Assembly: GCA_022763485.1 (NCBI GenBank)
Contig: JALEGX010000158.1
Coordinates: forward strand, 1-34,150
Direction: 5' to 3'
Length of the DNA stretch: 34,150 nucleotides
Origin: Paracoccaceae bacterium
GTDB lineage: Bacteria > Pseudomonadota > Alphaproteobacteria > Rhodobacterales > Rhodobacteraceae
Notes under the pieces: model-generated
Databases searched by the model: none
What the model saw: only the letters and a program-made list of their open reading frames with translations
What the model was told of the DNA's origin: nothing
Made by a program: the position numbers and the translations under genes
Part shown: positions 1 to 8,017 of the stretch, one piece after another
Position numbering within the stretch: position 1 is the stretch's first letter
Layout: each line of letters opens with the position of its first letter

Positions 1-391
1 CGCCGCCCAGATCGACGGTGAAGCCACCCTTGACGCGGCCGAAGATGGCACCTTCGACGCGGGCGTCGTCGGCATAGGCCTTCTCGAGGCGATCCCAGGC
101 TTCTTCGCGGCGGGCCATCTCGCGCGAGATGACGGCTTCGCCACGGGCGTTTTCAGCCGCGCGCAGGTAGACTTCCACTTCATCGCCAACAGCGATTTCA
201 GGAGCTTCACCGGGGTTTGCGAATTCTTTCAGCTCGACGCGGCCTTCCATTTTGTAGCCGACGTCGATGATGGCTTGGCCCGCTTCGATTGCGATGACCT
301 TACCTTTGACAACCGAACCCTCTTCGGGGGTGTCCATTTCGAAGCTTTCTTGCAGGAGGGCTTCGAATTCCTCCATGGATGCGTTAGCCAT
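1..391 (-). CDS. rpsA: 30S ribosomal protein S1, N-terminal part (runs off the window)
   Basis: S1 is the large mRNA-binding protein of the 30S subunit, built of repeated OB-fold S1 domains, and helps recruit mRNA for initiation. The first 130 residues are visible on the minus strand: an acidic leader (MANASMEEF), then the first S1 domain with VVKGKVIAIEAG, AIIDVGYKMEG and EGRVEL, and the start of the second domain with GRVKGGFTVDLGG. The start is the ATG at 389-391, with AGAGGA a few bases upstream. The gene continues past base 1, so the rest cannot be judged. In many relatives rpsA directly follows cmk; here about 8 kb of other genes lie between them. Identification is firm. Confidence 0.96.
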   Translation of the reverse strand, partial: MANASMEEFEALLQESFEMDTPEEGSVVKGKVIAIEAGQAIIDVGYKMEGRVELKEFANPGEAPEIAVGDEVEVYLRAAENARGEAVISREMARREEAWDRLEKAYADDARVEGAIFGRVKGGFTVDLGG

Positions 392-490
392 GTGGCGTTG
401 TTTTCCTCTACGAGTTTTGCTGGCCGAACGGTTGTCTCCGCCGGTCTTGGTCTGATTGATGTCCCAGAGCGTGGTTCGAAACGGTATCAG

Positions 491-527
491 GCAAACAAAC
501 ACAAAGGGCCGAGGTATGCCCCGACCC
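491..527 (-). terminator. Hairpin with U-rich tail upstream of rpsA
   Basis: On the minus strand a 9-bp stem (GGGTCGGGG with CCTCGGCCC, two G-U pairs, 4-base loop; 506-527) is followed by an interrupted T-rich tail (491-505). It would end transcripts coming from the KAP gene and shield rpsA. Because it sits about 115 bases before the rpsA start it could instead be a leader structure of rpsA. Confidence 0.6.
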
Positions 528-625
528 TGCCCAGATCCGTCTCCCGAACGTTGACCGCCCTTTTGTAGACAGCGCGCGTATAGGCGGATTCCCCGTTCTG
601 TGCAAGGGGGAATGGGGTTTAAGGC

Positions 626-2011
626 CTAGTCTTCGGGTTCCACGCTGAGGCTACGAACCGAATTCAGCACCGCAATATGACGGTCCAGATATGTTGGCGC
701 CAAGAAACTACCGACCTTAGCCCAATCATAATATTTTCGTTCGTCCGGAAGATTGTAGTGCGCCAAAGGCAGGTAAAACAGCTCTCTTGCAGTTTCATGA
801 AACTGCTTCTCAATAGAATGAGCCACTTCGGTTCGATTCCCCCAATCATCTTTTTCGCACATCTTTTTCCCTGTCTCCGCATTCAATGCTGCACGAGGCA
901 GGAGGTCATCTGTTTTCCTATCGATCCAGTCCCCGCGGTCGATCTTGTCCCGAAACGCAAGAAAGACGAGCAACGGGCAATCCAAGGGCTGATCCGCATA
1001 GCATCTGAGCGCCAGGATCACGCGCAGCAATACCCTTTCGATCTGCCGCATCGACAGGTCGTGTAGTTCGACAATTTTCTGGGTCAGGTCAGCCGCAGCT
1101 TCTGCCGAAAAGGCCGGATCGCCCCCAAATGGTATCTGTAACGGCAAAGACTTAGCACTTTCACGCGCGGCGGCTGCCCGAACTTTGGTTGTGTCTGGAA
1201 GCTTCAATCGCAAATCGACGAACTTTTCCAGATAGAGCTCACCGGCGGACAAAGCCCCAAACCGGTGTGCCGCTATGCGCTCCAGATAGTCGGCATTGAC
1301 CATCAAACAAAAGACAAAGCCGTTGCGATTGAACACAAGCTTCATCGCCTCCAGAAACGCGATGGATTAATCTGGGTGGCAGCGATCAAGTTCGTCGACA
1401 AGAACAATGACGCGTTCCGCTTGTCGCTCCTTTGTCAGCACTTTTCGCAAGGCGTCCAACTGGTCTGGAAGCTCTTTGGTTCTGAGATTTTCGGCTGCAA
1501 TTTGCGAAACCACCAAGTCACCAGCCGCTTTTGAGATTTCAGCACCAAACTCTTTGGTCGCTTCGTTTATGGCTGCATCACTATTCTCAAGTGCCTCCAG
1601 CGCCTTACCGGTCGCCGCATCTATCAACTCTTCTGCGCCATGCCGGAGGCCCGCGCGCAACATCGCGCGCAGAGCCAGACCGCCATATTTGCGCCCGCTC
1701 TCAACCAATTTACGCCCGGTTGACGTCTCGCTTTCTGGAAGAGCCGCAACCATGGCCCCGATAAACGTCAGTACCGGATCCCCGGAATGGTCGGACAGAT
1801 GGGCGTCGATCTGGACAACCACCTCCCCCTGCGCCTCAAGGTGCTGCGCCCATCGTTTACGGAAAAACGTCTTGCCCCGACCATAACCTGCCTCGATCGA
1901 GATGACTTTCGTGTCTTCGATCGTCTGCACAAGCCGCGTGAAGGTTTCACCGATTTGCCGGTATCCCAGAAGGTCGCCCTTCCAGATGTCTTCAGCCGAA
2001 GTCTCTGCCAT
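626..2011 (-). pseudogene. KAP-family P-loop NTPase interrupted by an in-frame TAA
   Basis: Reads as one 461-codon frame broken by a single TAA at 1367-1369 (codon 215). The first part (214 residues) has a Walker A motif AGYGRGKT at residues 41-48 and ends on the Walker B strand VLVDELDRCHPD. The second part resumes in the same frame with SIAFLEAMKLVF and FCLMVNADYLE, which is how KAP NTPases continue. A Tyr codon (TAT/TAC) changed to TAA explains the break. An ATG 22 bases past the stop (1343-1345) has GGAGG two bases before it, so a split protein cannot be excluded. A TGA touches the first ATG, fixing the start. Hand counts of three 60-base lines gave about 43-52 % G+C against 63 % in a line of aroA, suggesting transfer. 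KAP proteins include PifA, a phage-exclusion protein; the role here is unknown. Confidence 0.85.
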
Positions 2012-2129
2012 TCAATCCAAACGTCCCAATGCGATGTCTCAAATCTCTATGATCCGGACTATACACATTGGTTCCGCTATGGCGAACGTCATCTGAAGCC
2101 TGGTACTTGAACCGCAGCTTCAATGCAGA

Positions 2130-2146
2130 GAGGCGCATTACGCCTC
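2130..2146 (-). terminator. Hairpin overlapping the stop of the DUF6525 gene
   Basis: GAGGCG and CGCCTC form a 6-bp stem around a 5-base loop, and the TAA stop of the small upstream gene lies in the loop. The downstream bases are only weakly T-rich, so termination is plausible but not certain. Confidence 0.35.
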
Positions 2147-2401
2147 CCACATCCCCGCGTCTTTGCGCAGCATGGCTTGTTCGATCTGGTTCAGCCGGGT
2201 GACGGCCTGCCGGGGGTCGCGCATGCCCCCTGCCCGGGTCCAGATGCCCAGAGCGGACTCAGGGCTCCAGGGCAGGCAGGCCGAGGCCAGCCACTGCCGC
2301 AAGGGGCGCGGCAGGGCATCGTAGCTTTGCATCGCGTTGGATTTGCGCCAGCGCCGTTTCAGCCCGCTGTTCAGGTTGCGTCCTGCTCGATTTCTAGCCA
2401 T
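2138..2401 (-). CDS. Small basic protein, DUF6525-like
   Basis: An 87-residue protein starting [10 protein letters not shown], with a basic N-terminal half (LKRRWRKSN) and a tryptophan-containing middle ([16 protein letters not shown]). It matches, from memory, a small family of unknown function (DUF6525) that accompanies CobW-type GTPases in Rhodobacteraceae. Its ATG overlaps the end of the GTPase gene by 8 bases (ATGGCTAG holds the start of one and the stop of the other), so translation is probably coupled and the two products probably act in the same process. No catalytic motif, signal peptide or membrane segment is visible. A longer reading frame continues upstream but only in the shadow of the GTPase gene. 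The coding status is well supported by the overlap; the function is unknown. Confidence 0.8.
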   Translation of the reverse strand: MARNRAGRNLNSGLKRRWRKSNAMQSYDALPRPLRQWLASACLPWSPESALGIWTRAGGMRDPRQAVTRLNQIEQAMLRKDAGMWEA

Positions 2402-3596
2402 TGCGACGCCACTGCGGGAAGGGGTCCCTTCGGTCAGCCCAGCGCGGGTCCATCCCGGCGGTGGACTGCGGCTCCAGCGCGTCATCCAAAAGGGCGCGCA
2501 TCTTGTCCGGATCCAGCCCGGCCCCAATGAAAACCAGCTCCTGCCGGCGGTCGCCCCAGTCTTCTTCCCAGTTCTGCATCAGCTCCTGACGGACCTGCGG
2601 GTGCTGCGGCCAGCGTTCGGTCGGCACCGCCGCCCACCAAAGGCCCAGAGGCCGAACCGAGGACATGGCACCCGCGAGCGAGAACTCGATCGCCCACTCG
2701 GGTTGCGAGGATATCCAGAAATGACCCTTGGCCCGGATGACCCCTGGCAGGTCGCCATTCAGCAGTGCATGGATCTTGGCTGGTTCAAACGGACGGCGCG
2801 CCCGGTAAACAAAGGAAGAAATCCCGTATTCTTCGGTCTCGGGCACGTGGTGTTCAAACCCATAGAGTTCCTTGGCCCAGAGCGGGTGCGCCTGCGCGCG
2901 GTCGAAATCAAACAGGCCGGTCTCGAAGATCGCATCGCTGTCGACGTTGGAGTAATCGGTCTGGATAATCCGCGCGTCCGGGTTCAGCGCCTTGATCACG
3001 GTGATCGCGGCCTGTGTCTGCTGCGGTCCGGCCTCGGTCGTCTTGTTCAGCACGATGACATTGGCGAACTCGATCTGATCGGTCAGCAGGTTCACCAGGG
3101 TCCGGTCGTCCTCTTCGCCCAAGCTCTCACCGCGGTCGCTCAGGAAGTCGTGGCTGCTGAAATCCCGCAACAGGTTCACTGCATCGACCACGGTGACCAT
3201 CGTGTCCAGCCGCGCCACATCGGATAGGCTGTGCCCGGCCTCATCCCGGAAATCAAACGTGGCCGCCACCGGCAGCGGTTCCGCGATGCCTGTGCTTTCG
3301 ATCAACAGGTAATCAAAACGCCCTTCGGCAGCCAGCCTGCGCACCTCCTGCAACAGATCATCCCGCAGGGTGCAGCAGATGCAGCCATTGGTCATCTCCA
3401 CCAGCTTTTCATCCTGCCGCGACAGTTCGGTCTCACCACGAACCAGGTCAGCGTCGATGTTGACCTCGCTCATGTCATTCACGATCACAGCGACCCGCCG
3501 TCCTTCGCGGTTGTTCAGAACGTGGTTCAGCAAGGTCGTCTTTCCGGCCCCAAGAAAGCCGGACAGCACGGTAACGGGCAAACGGGTTTCGGTCAT
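2394..3596 (-). CDS. CobW/COG0523-family GTPase, probable zinc metallochaperone
   Basis: A 400-residue G3E-family P-loop GTPase. The N-terminal GTPase domain has Walker [10 protein letters not shown] at residues 13-21, the metal-binding CxCC motif GCICC at 71-75, an ESTGIAEP segment, and the guanine-specificity motif VLNKT. The C-terminal CobW domain includes RAKGHFWI and a Trp/Arg-rich tail. Members of COG0523 deliver zinc or other metals to target enzymes using GTP. The gene is not near cobalamin genes, which argues against a CobW role proper. A palindromic AT-rich sequence resembling a Zur site lies 13-33 bases upstream, supporting a zinc-limitation role (ZigA/YciC-like). It overlaps the DUF6525 gene downstream. 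The family is certain; the metal is inferred. Confidence 0.9.
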   Translation of the reverse strand: MTETRLPVTVLSGFLGAGKTTLLNHVLNNREGRRVAVIVNDMSEVNIDADLVRGETELSRQDEKLVEMTNGCICCTLRDDLLQEVRRLAAEGRFDYLLIESTGIAEPLPVAATFDFRDEAGHSLSDVARLDTMVTVVDAVNLLRDFSSHDFLSDRGESLGEEDDRTLVNLLTDQIEFANVIVLNKTTEAGPQQTQAAITVIKALNPDARIIQTDYSNVDSDAIFETGLFDFDRAQAHPLWAKELYGFEHHVPETEEYGISSFVYRARRPFEPAKIHALLNGDLPGVIRAKGHFWISSQPEWAIEFSLAGAMSSVRPLGLWWAAVPTERWPQHPQVRQELMQNWEEDWGDRRQELVFIGAGLDPDKMRALLDDALEPQSTAGMDPRWADRRDPFPQWRRNG

Positions 3597-3608
3597 GGCT
3601 CCACTATT

Positions 3609-3629
3609 TGTTATGTTATTACATTATCG
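3609..3629. promoter_or_regulatory. Candidate Zur operator
   Basis: An AT-rich near-palindrome centred on ATGT-TATT-ACAT, extended to TTATGT and ACATTA, sits just upstream of the CobW-family gene. It resembles the ATGTTAT/ATAACAT core of Zur boxes in proteobacteria. No zur gene is in the window, so the assignment rests on sequence likeness and on the gene type downstream. Confidence 0.55.
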
Positions 3630-3670
3630 CACTTACAGGAACCAATCCGAAGGAACAACAGGTGAGGCCG

Positions 3671-3703
3671 GAAAAAGAAAAGCGCCCCGGTCACGGGACG
3701 CTT
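3671..3703 (-). terminator. Rho-independent terminator of the nitroreductase gene
   Basis: On the minus strand a 10-bp stem (AAGCGTCCCG with CGGGGCGCTT, one G-U pair; 3680-3703) with a 4-base loop is followed by TTTTCTTTTTC. It lies 30 bases past the nitroreductase stop. Confidence 0.9.
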
Positions 3704-3732
3704 GAAAACCACTTGGCTCTAGGGACGCAGGC

Positions 3733-4392
3733 TCAGGCGATTTCAGTCACGATGGTGCCTTTGGCCTTGCGCACCTTTTTCATCGGCAGCAGCCAGTCGC
3801 CCTCTTCCTGGCGATAGCCCAGGGGCAGCAGAACCACCGAGCGTAGACCTTTGTCCCGCAGGCCCAGGATCTCATCAACCTTAGCCGGGTCGAAGCCTTC
3901 CATCGGGCAGCAGTCGACCTCCAGTTCCGCTGCAGCCGCCATGGCAAAGCCCAGCGCGATATAGGCCTGACGGGCCGCGTGGTCGTGGTTCACCTGCTCA
4001 TCCCGTGGCAGATAGTTGGCCTTGAGGTTTTCGTAATATTTGTTGAGCAGAGGGATTTCGCCGCGTTCTTCGGTCATCTGGCGGGTGACTGCGTCGATCC
4101 GTTCGGCCGAGTAGTTGTCCCAAGCAGCAAACACCAGCAGGTGCGAGCCTTCGGTGATCTGTGTCTGATCCCAAGCGTGCGGGCGAATCTCTGCCCGGAT
4201 TTCGGGATTGGTGATCACCAGCAGCTCGAACGGCTGGGTGCCGCTGGAGGTCGGTGCCATGCGCACCGCTTCGATGATCTGGTCGACCTTTTCCTGCGGA
4301 ACGGCCTTGGACGGGTCCATCTTCTTGGTCGCGTAGCGCCAGTTCAGCTTTTCAATCAACGTGCTCGAGGTCATGTGTTTGCGGTCTTTCAT
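3733..4392 (-). CDS. NAD(P)H-dependent nitroreductase family oxidoreductase
   Basis: A 219-residue flavoprotein of the NfsB/FRase-I-like nitroreductase family, which uses FMN and NAD(P)H to reduce nitro compounds, quinones or related electrophiles. Visible family features are the N-terminal FMN-phosphate contact region NWRYATKKMD, the segment RMAPTSSGTQPFEL, the middle stretch HAARQAYIALGFAMAAAAEL, and the C-terminal GLRSVVLLPLGYR motif. The ATG at 4390-4392 is used here; a GTG just before it and an ATG at 4372-4374 (MTSSTLIEKL) are alternatives, and none has a clear ribosome binding site. It is divergent from an HxlR regulator with palindromic DNA between them, the usual arrangement for an electrophile- or quinone-responsive pair. 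A strong terminator follows. The natural substrate cannot be told from sequence. Confidence 0.88.
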   Translation of the reverse strand: MKDRKHMTSSTLIEKLNWRYATKKMDPSKAVPQEKVDQIIEAVRMAPTSSGTQPFELLVITNPEIRAEIRPHAWDQTQITEGSHLLVFAAWDNYSAERIDAVTRQMTEERGEIPLLNKYYENLKANYLPRDEQVNHDHAARQAYIALGFAMAAAAELEVDCCPMEGFDPAKVDEILGLRDKGLRSVVLLPLGYRQEEGDWLLPMKKVRKAKGTIVTEIA

Positions 4393-4418
4393 CACTGAGG
4401 TTCAGGGTGGTATAGATT

Positions 4419-4485
4419 TGTAACCGACAACCTAAGTTGCACCGGAATCGCCTGCAAGAAGGCACATTTCTGAGACCCGGTTACA
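4419..4485. promoter_or_regulatory. Candidate operator region between nitroreductase and HxlR genes
   Basis: The divergent intergenic region carries an exact 8-base inverted repeat, TGTAACCG (4419-4426) and CGGTTACA (4478-4485), and inside it a smaller palindrome CAAC-CTAA-GTTG (4428-4439). HxlR regulators bind such inverted repeats as dimers, so these are reasonable sites for autoregulation and control of the nitroreductase. Confidence 0.5.
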
Positions 4486-4499
4486 CGAAAGGAACCACC

Positions 4500-4874
4500 A
4501 TGGGCGACACCGCCGGCTGTCCCGATTGCAATCGGATCAACGAAGTCCTTTCCCGCGTTGGGGATCGCTGGAGCGTGCTGATCGTCATCTCTCTGGCCCA
4601 CTACGGCGTGCTGCGCTTCAACCAGCTGAAACGCCATCTGGGGATTTCGCAACGGATGCTCAGCCTGACCCTGCGGGAGCTGGAGCGGGACGGGCTGGTC
4701 AGCCGCACCTACTATCCGACGATCCCGCCCAAGGTGGAATATGCGCTGACCCCATTGGGCGAATCCTTTCGCGAGCCGGTGACGGTCCTTGGGCACTGGG
4801 CGTTGGACAACCTGCCCGCCATCGATTCCGCGCGGGCAGACTATGATGCAGAGGCGGAGAAGAAATCGGCCTGA
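4500..4874 (+). CDS. HxlR-family transcriptional regulator
   Basis: A 124-residue winged-helix regulator of the HxlR (YodB/HypR) type. The protein opens with a CPDC pair at residues 7-10, then shows the family core: VGDRWSVLIVISL, LRFNQLKRHLGISQRMLSLTLRELERDGL as the helix-turn-helix, and the wing RTYYPTIPPKVEYALTPLGE. Members are often redox or electrophile sensors working through an N-terminal cysteine, which fits the CPDC pair and the divergent nitroreductase. The start is the ATG at 4500 with AAAGGA upstream; an in-frame upstream extension lacks a binding site. The gene ends 12 bases from the convergent LysR gene. The family is certain; the inducer is inferred. Confidence 0.92.
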   Translation: MGDTAGCPDCNRINEVLSRVGDRWSVLIVISLAHYGVLRFNQLKRHLGISQRMLSLTLRELERDGLVSRTYYPTIPPKVEYALTPLGESFREPVTVLGHWALDNLPAIDSARADYDAEAEKKSA

Positions 4875-4886
4875 TCGGGGATCCGG

Positions 4887-5762
4887 TCAGGCTCCTTCGG
4901 GACCCGCCATGTTCTCTGTGGCAAAGGCCGCCACCTCGCCCGTAATCCAGTTCAGAAACATCTCTGCCGCCGTGGTGGGGGGTGTTTTCGTCTGCGCCCA
5001 ATAGGCCCGTTCTGGTGAGGGCACCTCTGCCCGTACTGTTTGCAGGCCCCCTGCCCCGACTTCTTCGGCCGCCAGAAAGGCCGGAGCCAGCGTCCACCCC
5101 ACCCCGGAGGACGCCAGGCTGAGCGCGGCATGTACGCTGTCCACCTCCAGCACTTGCCGGACCTGTCGCTTGGCGCACCAGGGGGACGCAAGCCAGGCTT
5201 CGAACAGGCTGTCCTGACCACTGATGCGAATGACAGGCAACACCTCCATACCCGACATCTCGCCGGGCGGGCCAACGGCCACAAGCGGACAGCGCACCAG
5301 CGGTCTTGCGGGCATTGGCTGAGCGGGACCGCCCAGAAAGATCTCGACATCCGGGTCATAGCCCTGGCGGTCCGGACGCCAGAGCGCGGTGCGGGTTTCG
5401 ACCCGGATGTCCGGATGCGCGGCATGAAACCCCGGCAGGTTCGGCAGCAGCCAGCGCAAGGCAAAACTGGCATTGCACAGGATCCGCAACCTGTCCCCCT
5501 GGGGTTGCCGATAACGGCGCAGCGCATTGGACACCTGCTCCAACCCCGGTGAGATGTCACTGTAGAACTGCTGACCCGAGGCCGTCAGCGACACGCCGCG
5601 CGGCTCACGGATGAAAAGCTGCAGCTTCAGATGCGTCTCCAGCGCACGCATCTGCTGACTGAGCGCGGCCTGGCTCAGCCCGACCTCCTGCGCGGCCAGC
5701 GTCATGTTCCCCAGTCGGGCGATTGCCTCAAAACTGCGGAGCCATTTCAACGGTGTTGTCAT
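4887..5762 (-). CDS. LysR-family regulator (GcvA-like), divergent from the sulfatase
   Basis: A 291-residue LysR-type regulator. The N-terminal winged helix reads LRSFEAIARLGNMTLAAQEVG, then LSQAALSQQMRALE, and the linker helix leads into a ligand-binding domain (RILCNASFALRWLLPNLPGF onward) of the GcvA-like branch. It is divergent from the sulfatase gene, with 116 bases between the two starts, so it most likely controls that gene and itself. LysR proteins usually bind T-N11-A sites in such gaps; I could not pick one site with confidence. The start is the ATG at 5760-5762; a longer frame is not available in context. The effector is probably the sulfate ester or its product, which is inference from position only. 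Confidence 0.9.
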   Translation of the reverse strand: MTTPLKWLRSFEAIARLGNMTLAAQEVGLSQAALSQQMRALETHLKLQLFIREPRGVSLTASGQQFYSDISPGLEQVSNALRRYRQPQGDRLRILCNASFALRWLLPNLPGFHAAHPDIRVETRTALWRPDRQGYDPDVEIFLGGPAQPMPARPLVRCPLVAVGPPGEMSGMEVLPVIRISGQDSLFEAWLASPWCAKRQVRQVLEVDSVHAALSLASSGVGWTLAPAFLAAEEVGAGGLQTVRAEVPSPERAYWAQTKTPPTTAAEMFLNWITGEVAAFATENMAGPEGA

Positions 5763-5878
5763 GCGATCAGTTATCCTATCACTACGATGGAAATTTATTT
5801 ATTGGATCCGCCCCGCGAAATCCAGAACACTGATCCCAGGGATGGCCTTCCGCCGTCCGCAGCAGCCCGGAGACATAC

Positions 5879-7366
5879 ATGCAGGCCCCCCAGACCCGCG
5901 CCCCGAATTTCCTGATCCTGATCTCTGACGAGCACCGGAAGGACGCGATGGGCTGTGCCGGGCACCCGATCGTCCAGACCCCCAATCTGGATGCGCTGGC
6001 CAAACGCGGCACCTTGTTCAACGCCGCCTACACCCCCTCCCCCATGTGTGTCCCCACCCGCGCAGCCCTGGCCACCGGTGATTGGGTCCACAAGACCGGC
6101 CATTGGGACAGCGCCACCCCCTATGACGGCTCCCCGCGCAGCTGGATGCGGCAGCTGCGCGATGCCGGGCGCGAGGTCGTGTCCATCGGCAAGCTGCACT
6201 TCAGATCGTCCGAGGACGACAACGGGTTTTCGGAAGAGATCCTGCCCATGCATGTGGTGGGCGGCGTCGGCTGGGCCATCGGGCTGCTGCGCGAGGATCC
6301 GCCCGCCTACGCTTCAGCGGCAGAGCTGGCCGCCGATGTCGGGGTCGGATCCAGCACCTACACCGATTACGATCTGGCCATCACTGAGGCTGCCGAGACG
6401 TGGCTTCGCGCGCCTGCGCGTCAGGACCAGCCCTGGGCCGCTTTCGTTTCGCTAGTCAGTCCCCATTATCCGCTGACCTGCCCGGCGGAATTTGCGGCGC
6501 TTTATGATCCGGCGGATATGGATCTGCCAACCGGCCATGGCACGCCCGCACCCGATCACCCCGAGCTACGCAACATCGCGGATTTCTTCCACTATGACCG
6601 GTACTTCGATGAACAGAAGATGCGCGAGGCAAAGGCCGCCTACTATGGGCTGACGTCCTTCATGGACGCCTGTGTTGGCCGGGTGCTTCAGGCGCTGCGT
6701 GACAGCGGACAGCTTGAAAACACCGTTGTGCTCTATGTTTCGGACCACGGGGACATGATGGGGGATCAGGGGTTCTGGACCAAGCAGGTGATGTATGAAG
6801 CCAGCGCAGGTGTCCCGATGATCCTGGCCGGTCCCGGCGTCCCACAGGGACAGGTGGTCGACACCTGTACCAACCTGACAGATGTCGCCGCCACCGCGCG
6901 TGAGATCAGCCAGATCCCCGATGACATCCACAACCGGGACTTGCCGGGGCGCTCGCTGCGGGCGCTGGCCAATGCCCCCTATGATCCGGATCGAACCGGG
7001 TTCAGCGAATATCATGACGGCGGATCGAAAACCGGCACCTTCATGGTGCGATGGGGCGCCTGGAAATACGTCTATTACGTGGATCAGCCCCCGCAGCTTT
7101 TTAATTTGCACGATGATCCGCAGGAACTGCACGACCTGTCGACCAATGCGGACGCGCACCCAGAAATTGCCGCAGCCCTGGCCGAAGGCAAAACCCGGCT
7201 TCTGGCGATCTGCAACCCGGAGGAGGTCAATGCCCGCGCCTTTGCCGATCAGCGCCGCAAGATCGAAGCCCTGGGCGGAGAGGAAGCCTGCCGCACGGCC
7301 TTTGTCTTCAACCACACCCCCACCCCGGCAGAACAGGACAAGATGCGCGAAGGCCCGGCGCTCTAG
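5879..7366 (+). CDS. Type I (formylglycine) sulfatase, choline-sulfatase-like
   Basis: A 495-residue sulfatase of the alkaline-phosphatase fold, hydrolysing an organic sulfate ester. The motif C57-V-P-T-R61 is the C-x-P-x-R signature whose cysteine becomes formylglycine. Other active-site elements are D17 in LISDEH, K105 and H107 in GKLHF, and D289-H290 in VSDHGDMMGDQ with K302 after it. Residue 18 is Glu where many sulfatases have Asp or Gln as metal ligand. No signal peptide is seen, so a cytoplasmic enzyme is likely, as for choline sulfatase BetC. GGAG lies just before the ATG at 5879. The divergent LysR gene is probably its regulator. No betaine genes are adjacent, so the choline-O-sulfate assignment is tentative; other small sulfate esters are possible. 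Confidence 0.85.
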   Translation: MQAPQTRAPNFLILISDEHRKDAMGCAGHPIVQTPNLDALAKRGTLFNAAYTPSPMCVPTRAALATGDWVHKTGHWDSATPYDGSPRSWMRQLRDAGREVVSIGKLHFRSSEDDNGFSEEILPMHVVGGVGWAIGLLREDPPAYASAAELAADVGVGSSTYTDYDLAITEAAETWLRAPARQDQPWAAFVSLVSPHYPLTCPAEFAALYDPADMDLPTGHGTPAPDHPELRNIADFFHYDRYFDEQKMREAKAAYYGLTSFMDACVGRVLQALRDSGQLENTVVLYVSDHGDMMGDQGFWTKQVMYEASAGVPMILAGPGVPQGQVVDTCTNLTDVAATAREISQIPDDIHNRDLPGRSLRALANAPYDPDRTGFSEYHDGGSKTGTFMVRWGAWKYVYYVDQPPQLFNLHDDPQELHDLSTNADAHPEIAAALAEGKTRLLAICNPEEVNARAFADQRRKIEALGGEEACRTAFVFNHTPTPAEQDKMREGPAL

Positions 7367-7376
7367 CCCGATACGA

Positions 7377-7799
7377 TCAGCGCAGGTGATAGGTCAGTGC
7401 GCCCTGCAACAGGGGGCGCAGATCCTCAACAGGCACGGGTCCCCCCGGATCCAGCAGAACCGCGCGATTGCCATCAAAGTGAAACCGGTCGGGGAAGACC
7501 GCACGGAAATCCGAAATCACGCTGGTCTGACAATGGACGAAGACCGCGACCTGACCGGTTTTGGCCTGCCCCAGACGCACAGGCGTGCCGACCTTTGCGC
7601 GTTTCGGACGAATGGATGGCTGCCCCCATTTGAGCTCCTCCACCAAGGGGCCGATCCGGTCATCCTCGGCTGCCACCTGAAAAACCAGTGACCGCAATTG
7701 CAACAGGGCCGCCCGCTCCGCTGTTGCAAAGGCATTCAGCGCGGCGGCAATGGCCGGGTCGGGCTGCGGAGGATCAAACATACACATGCCCATAGCCAT
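7377..7799 (-). CDS. DUF1801-domain protein
   Basis: A protein of about 140 residues with the DUF1801 (YdhG/YjbR-like) pattern: VEELKWGQPSI in the middle, FVHCQT, FRAVFPDRFHFDGNRAVLL and a short C-terminal helix. The family is small, cytosolic and of uncertain function. The start is not settled: ATGs at 7797-7799, 7791-7793, 7785-7787 and 7779-7781 are all in frame. I use the first because GGGG lies about 9 bases upstream, but the conserved part begins at MFDPPQPDP. It is convergent with the sulfatase gene, ending 10 bases from it. No partner is evident. Confidence 0.75.
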   Translation of the reverse strand: MAMGMCMFDPPQPDPAIAAALNAFATAERAALLQLRSLVFQVAAEDDRIGPLVEELKWGQPSIRPKRAKVGTPVRLGQAKTGQVAVFVHCQTSVISDFRAVFPDRFHFDGNRAVLLDPGGPVPVEDLRPLLQGALTYHLR

Positions 7800-7953
7800 A
7801 CATGCTGCCCCATCCGCCTGTCGCCGGGTTTTGTGCAAAACCAAGCGTCAGAGCCCGACGAGCCGTGTTTTCAGCCTGACGCCAACACTTCGGACGATCT
7901 GCAAAACACTGCGGTGGATCGGCGATAACGCCCGCGGCGCGCACCGCCTACAT

Positions 7954-7970
7954 CCGTATGACCGGTACGG
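7954..7970. promoter_or_regulatory. Inverted repeat upstream of the YHS gene
   Basis: CCGTA and TACGG flank a 7-base spacer about 50 bases before the YHS gene start. It may be an operator, or chance; nothing else supports it. Confidence 0.25.
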
Positions 7971-8017
7971 AGACACCGACCGGACAGACTGACTTAACCA
8001 GTTACATGAGGATGAAG

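Noticed and set aside
1367-1369. Recoding of the stop in the KAP gene (selenocysteine or pyrrolysine)
   Set aside because: The codon is TAA, which neither system uses.
2337-3227. A 296-codon plus-strand frame
   Set aside because: It is antisense to the CobW-family GTPase, whose motifs are unmistakable.
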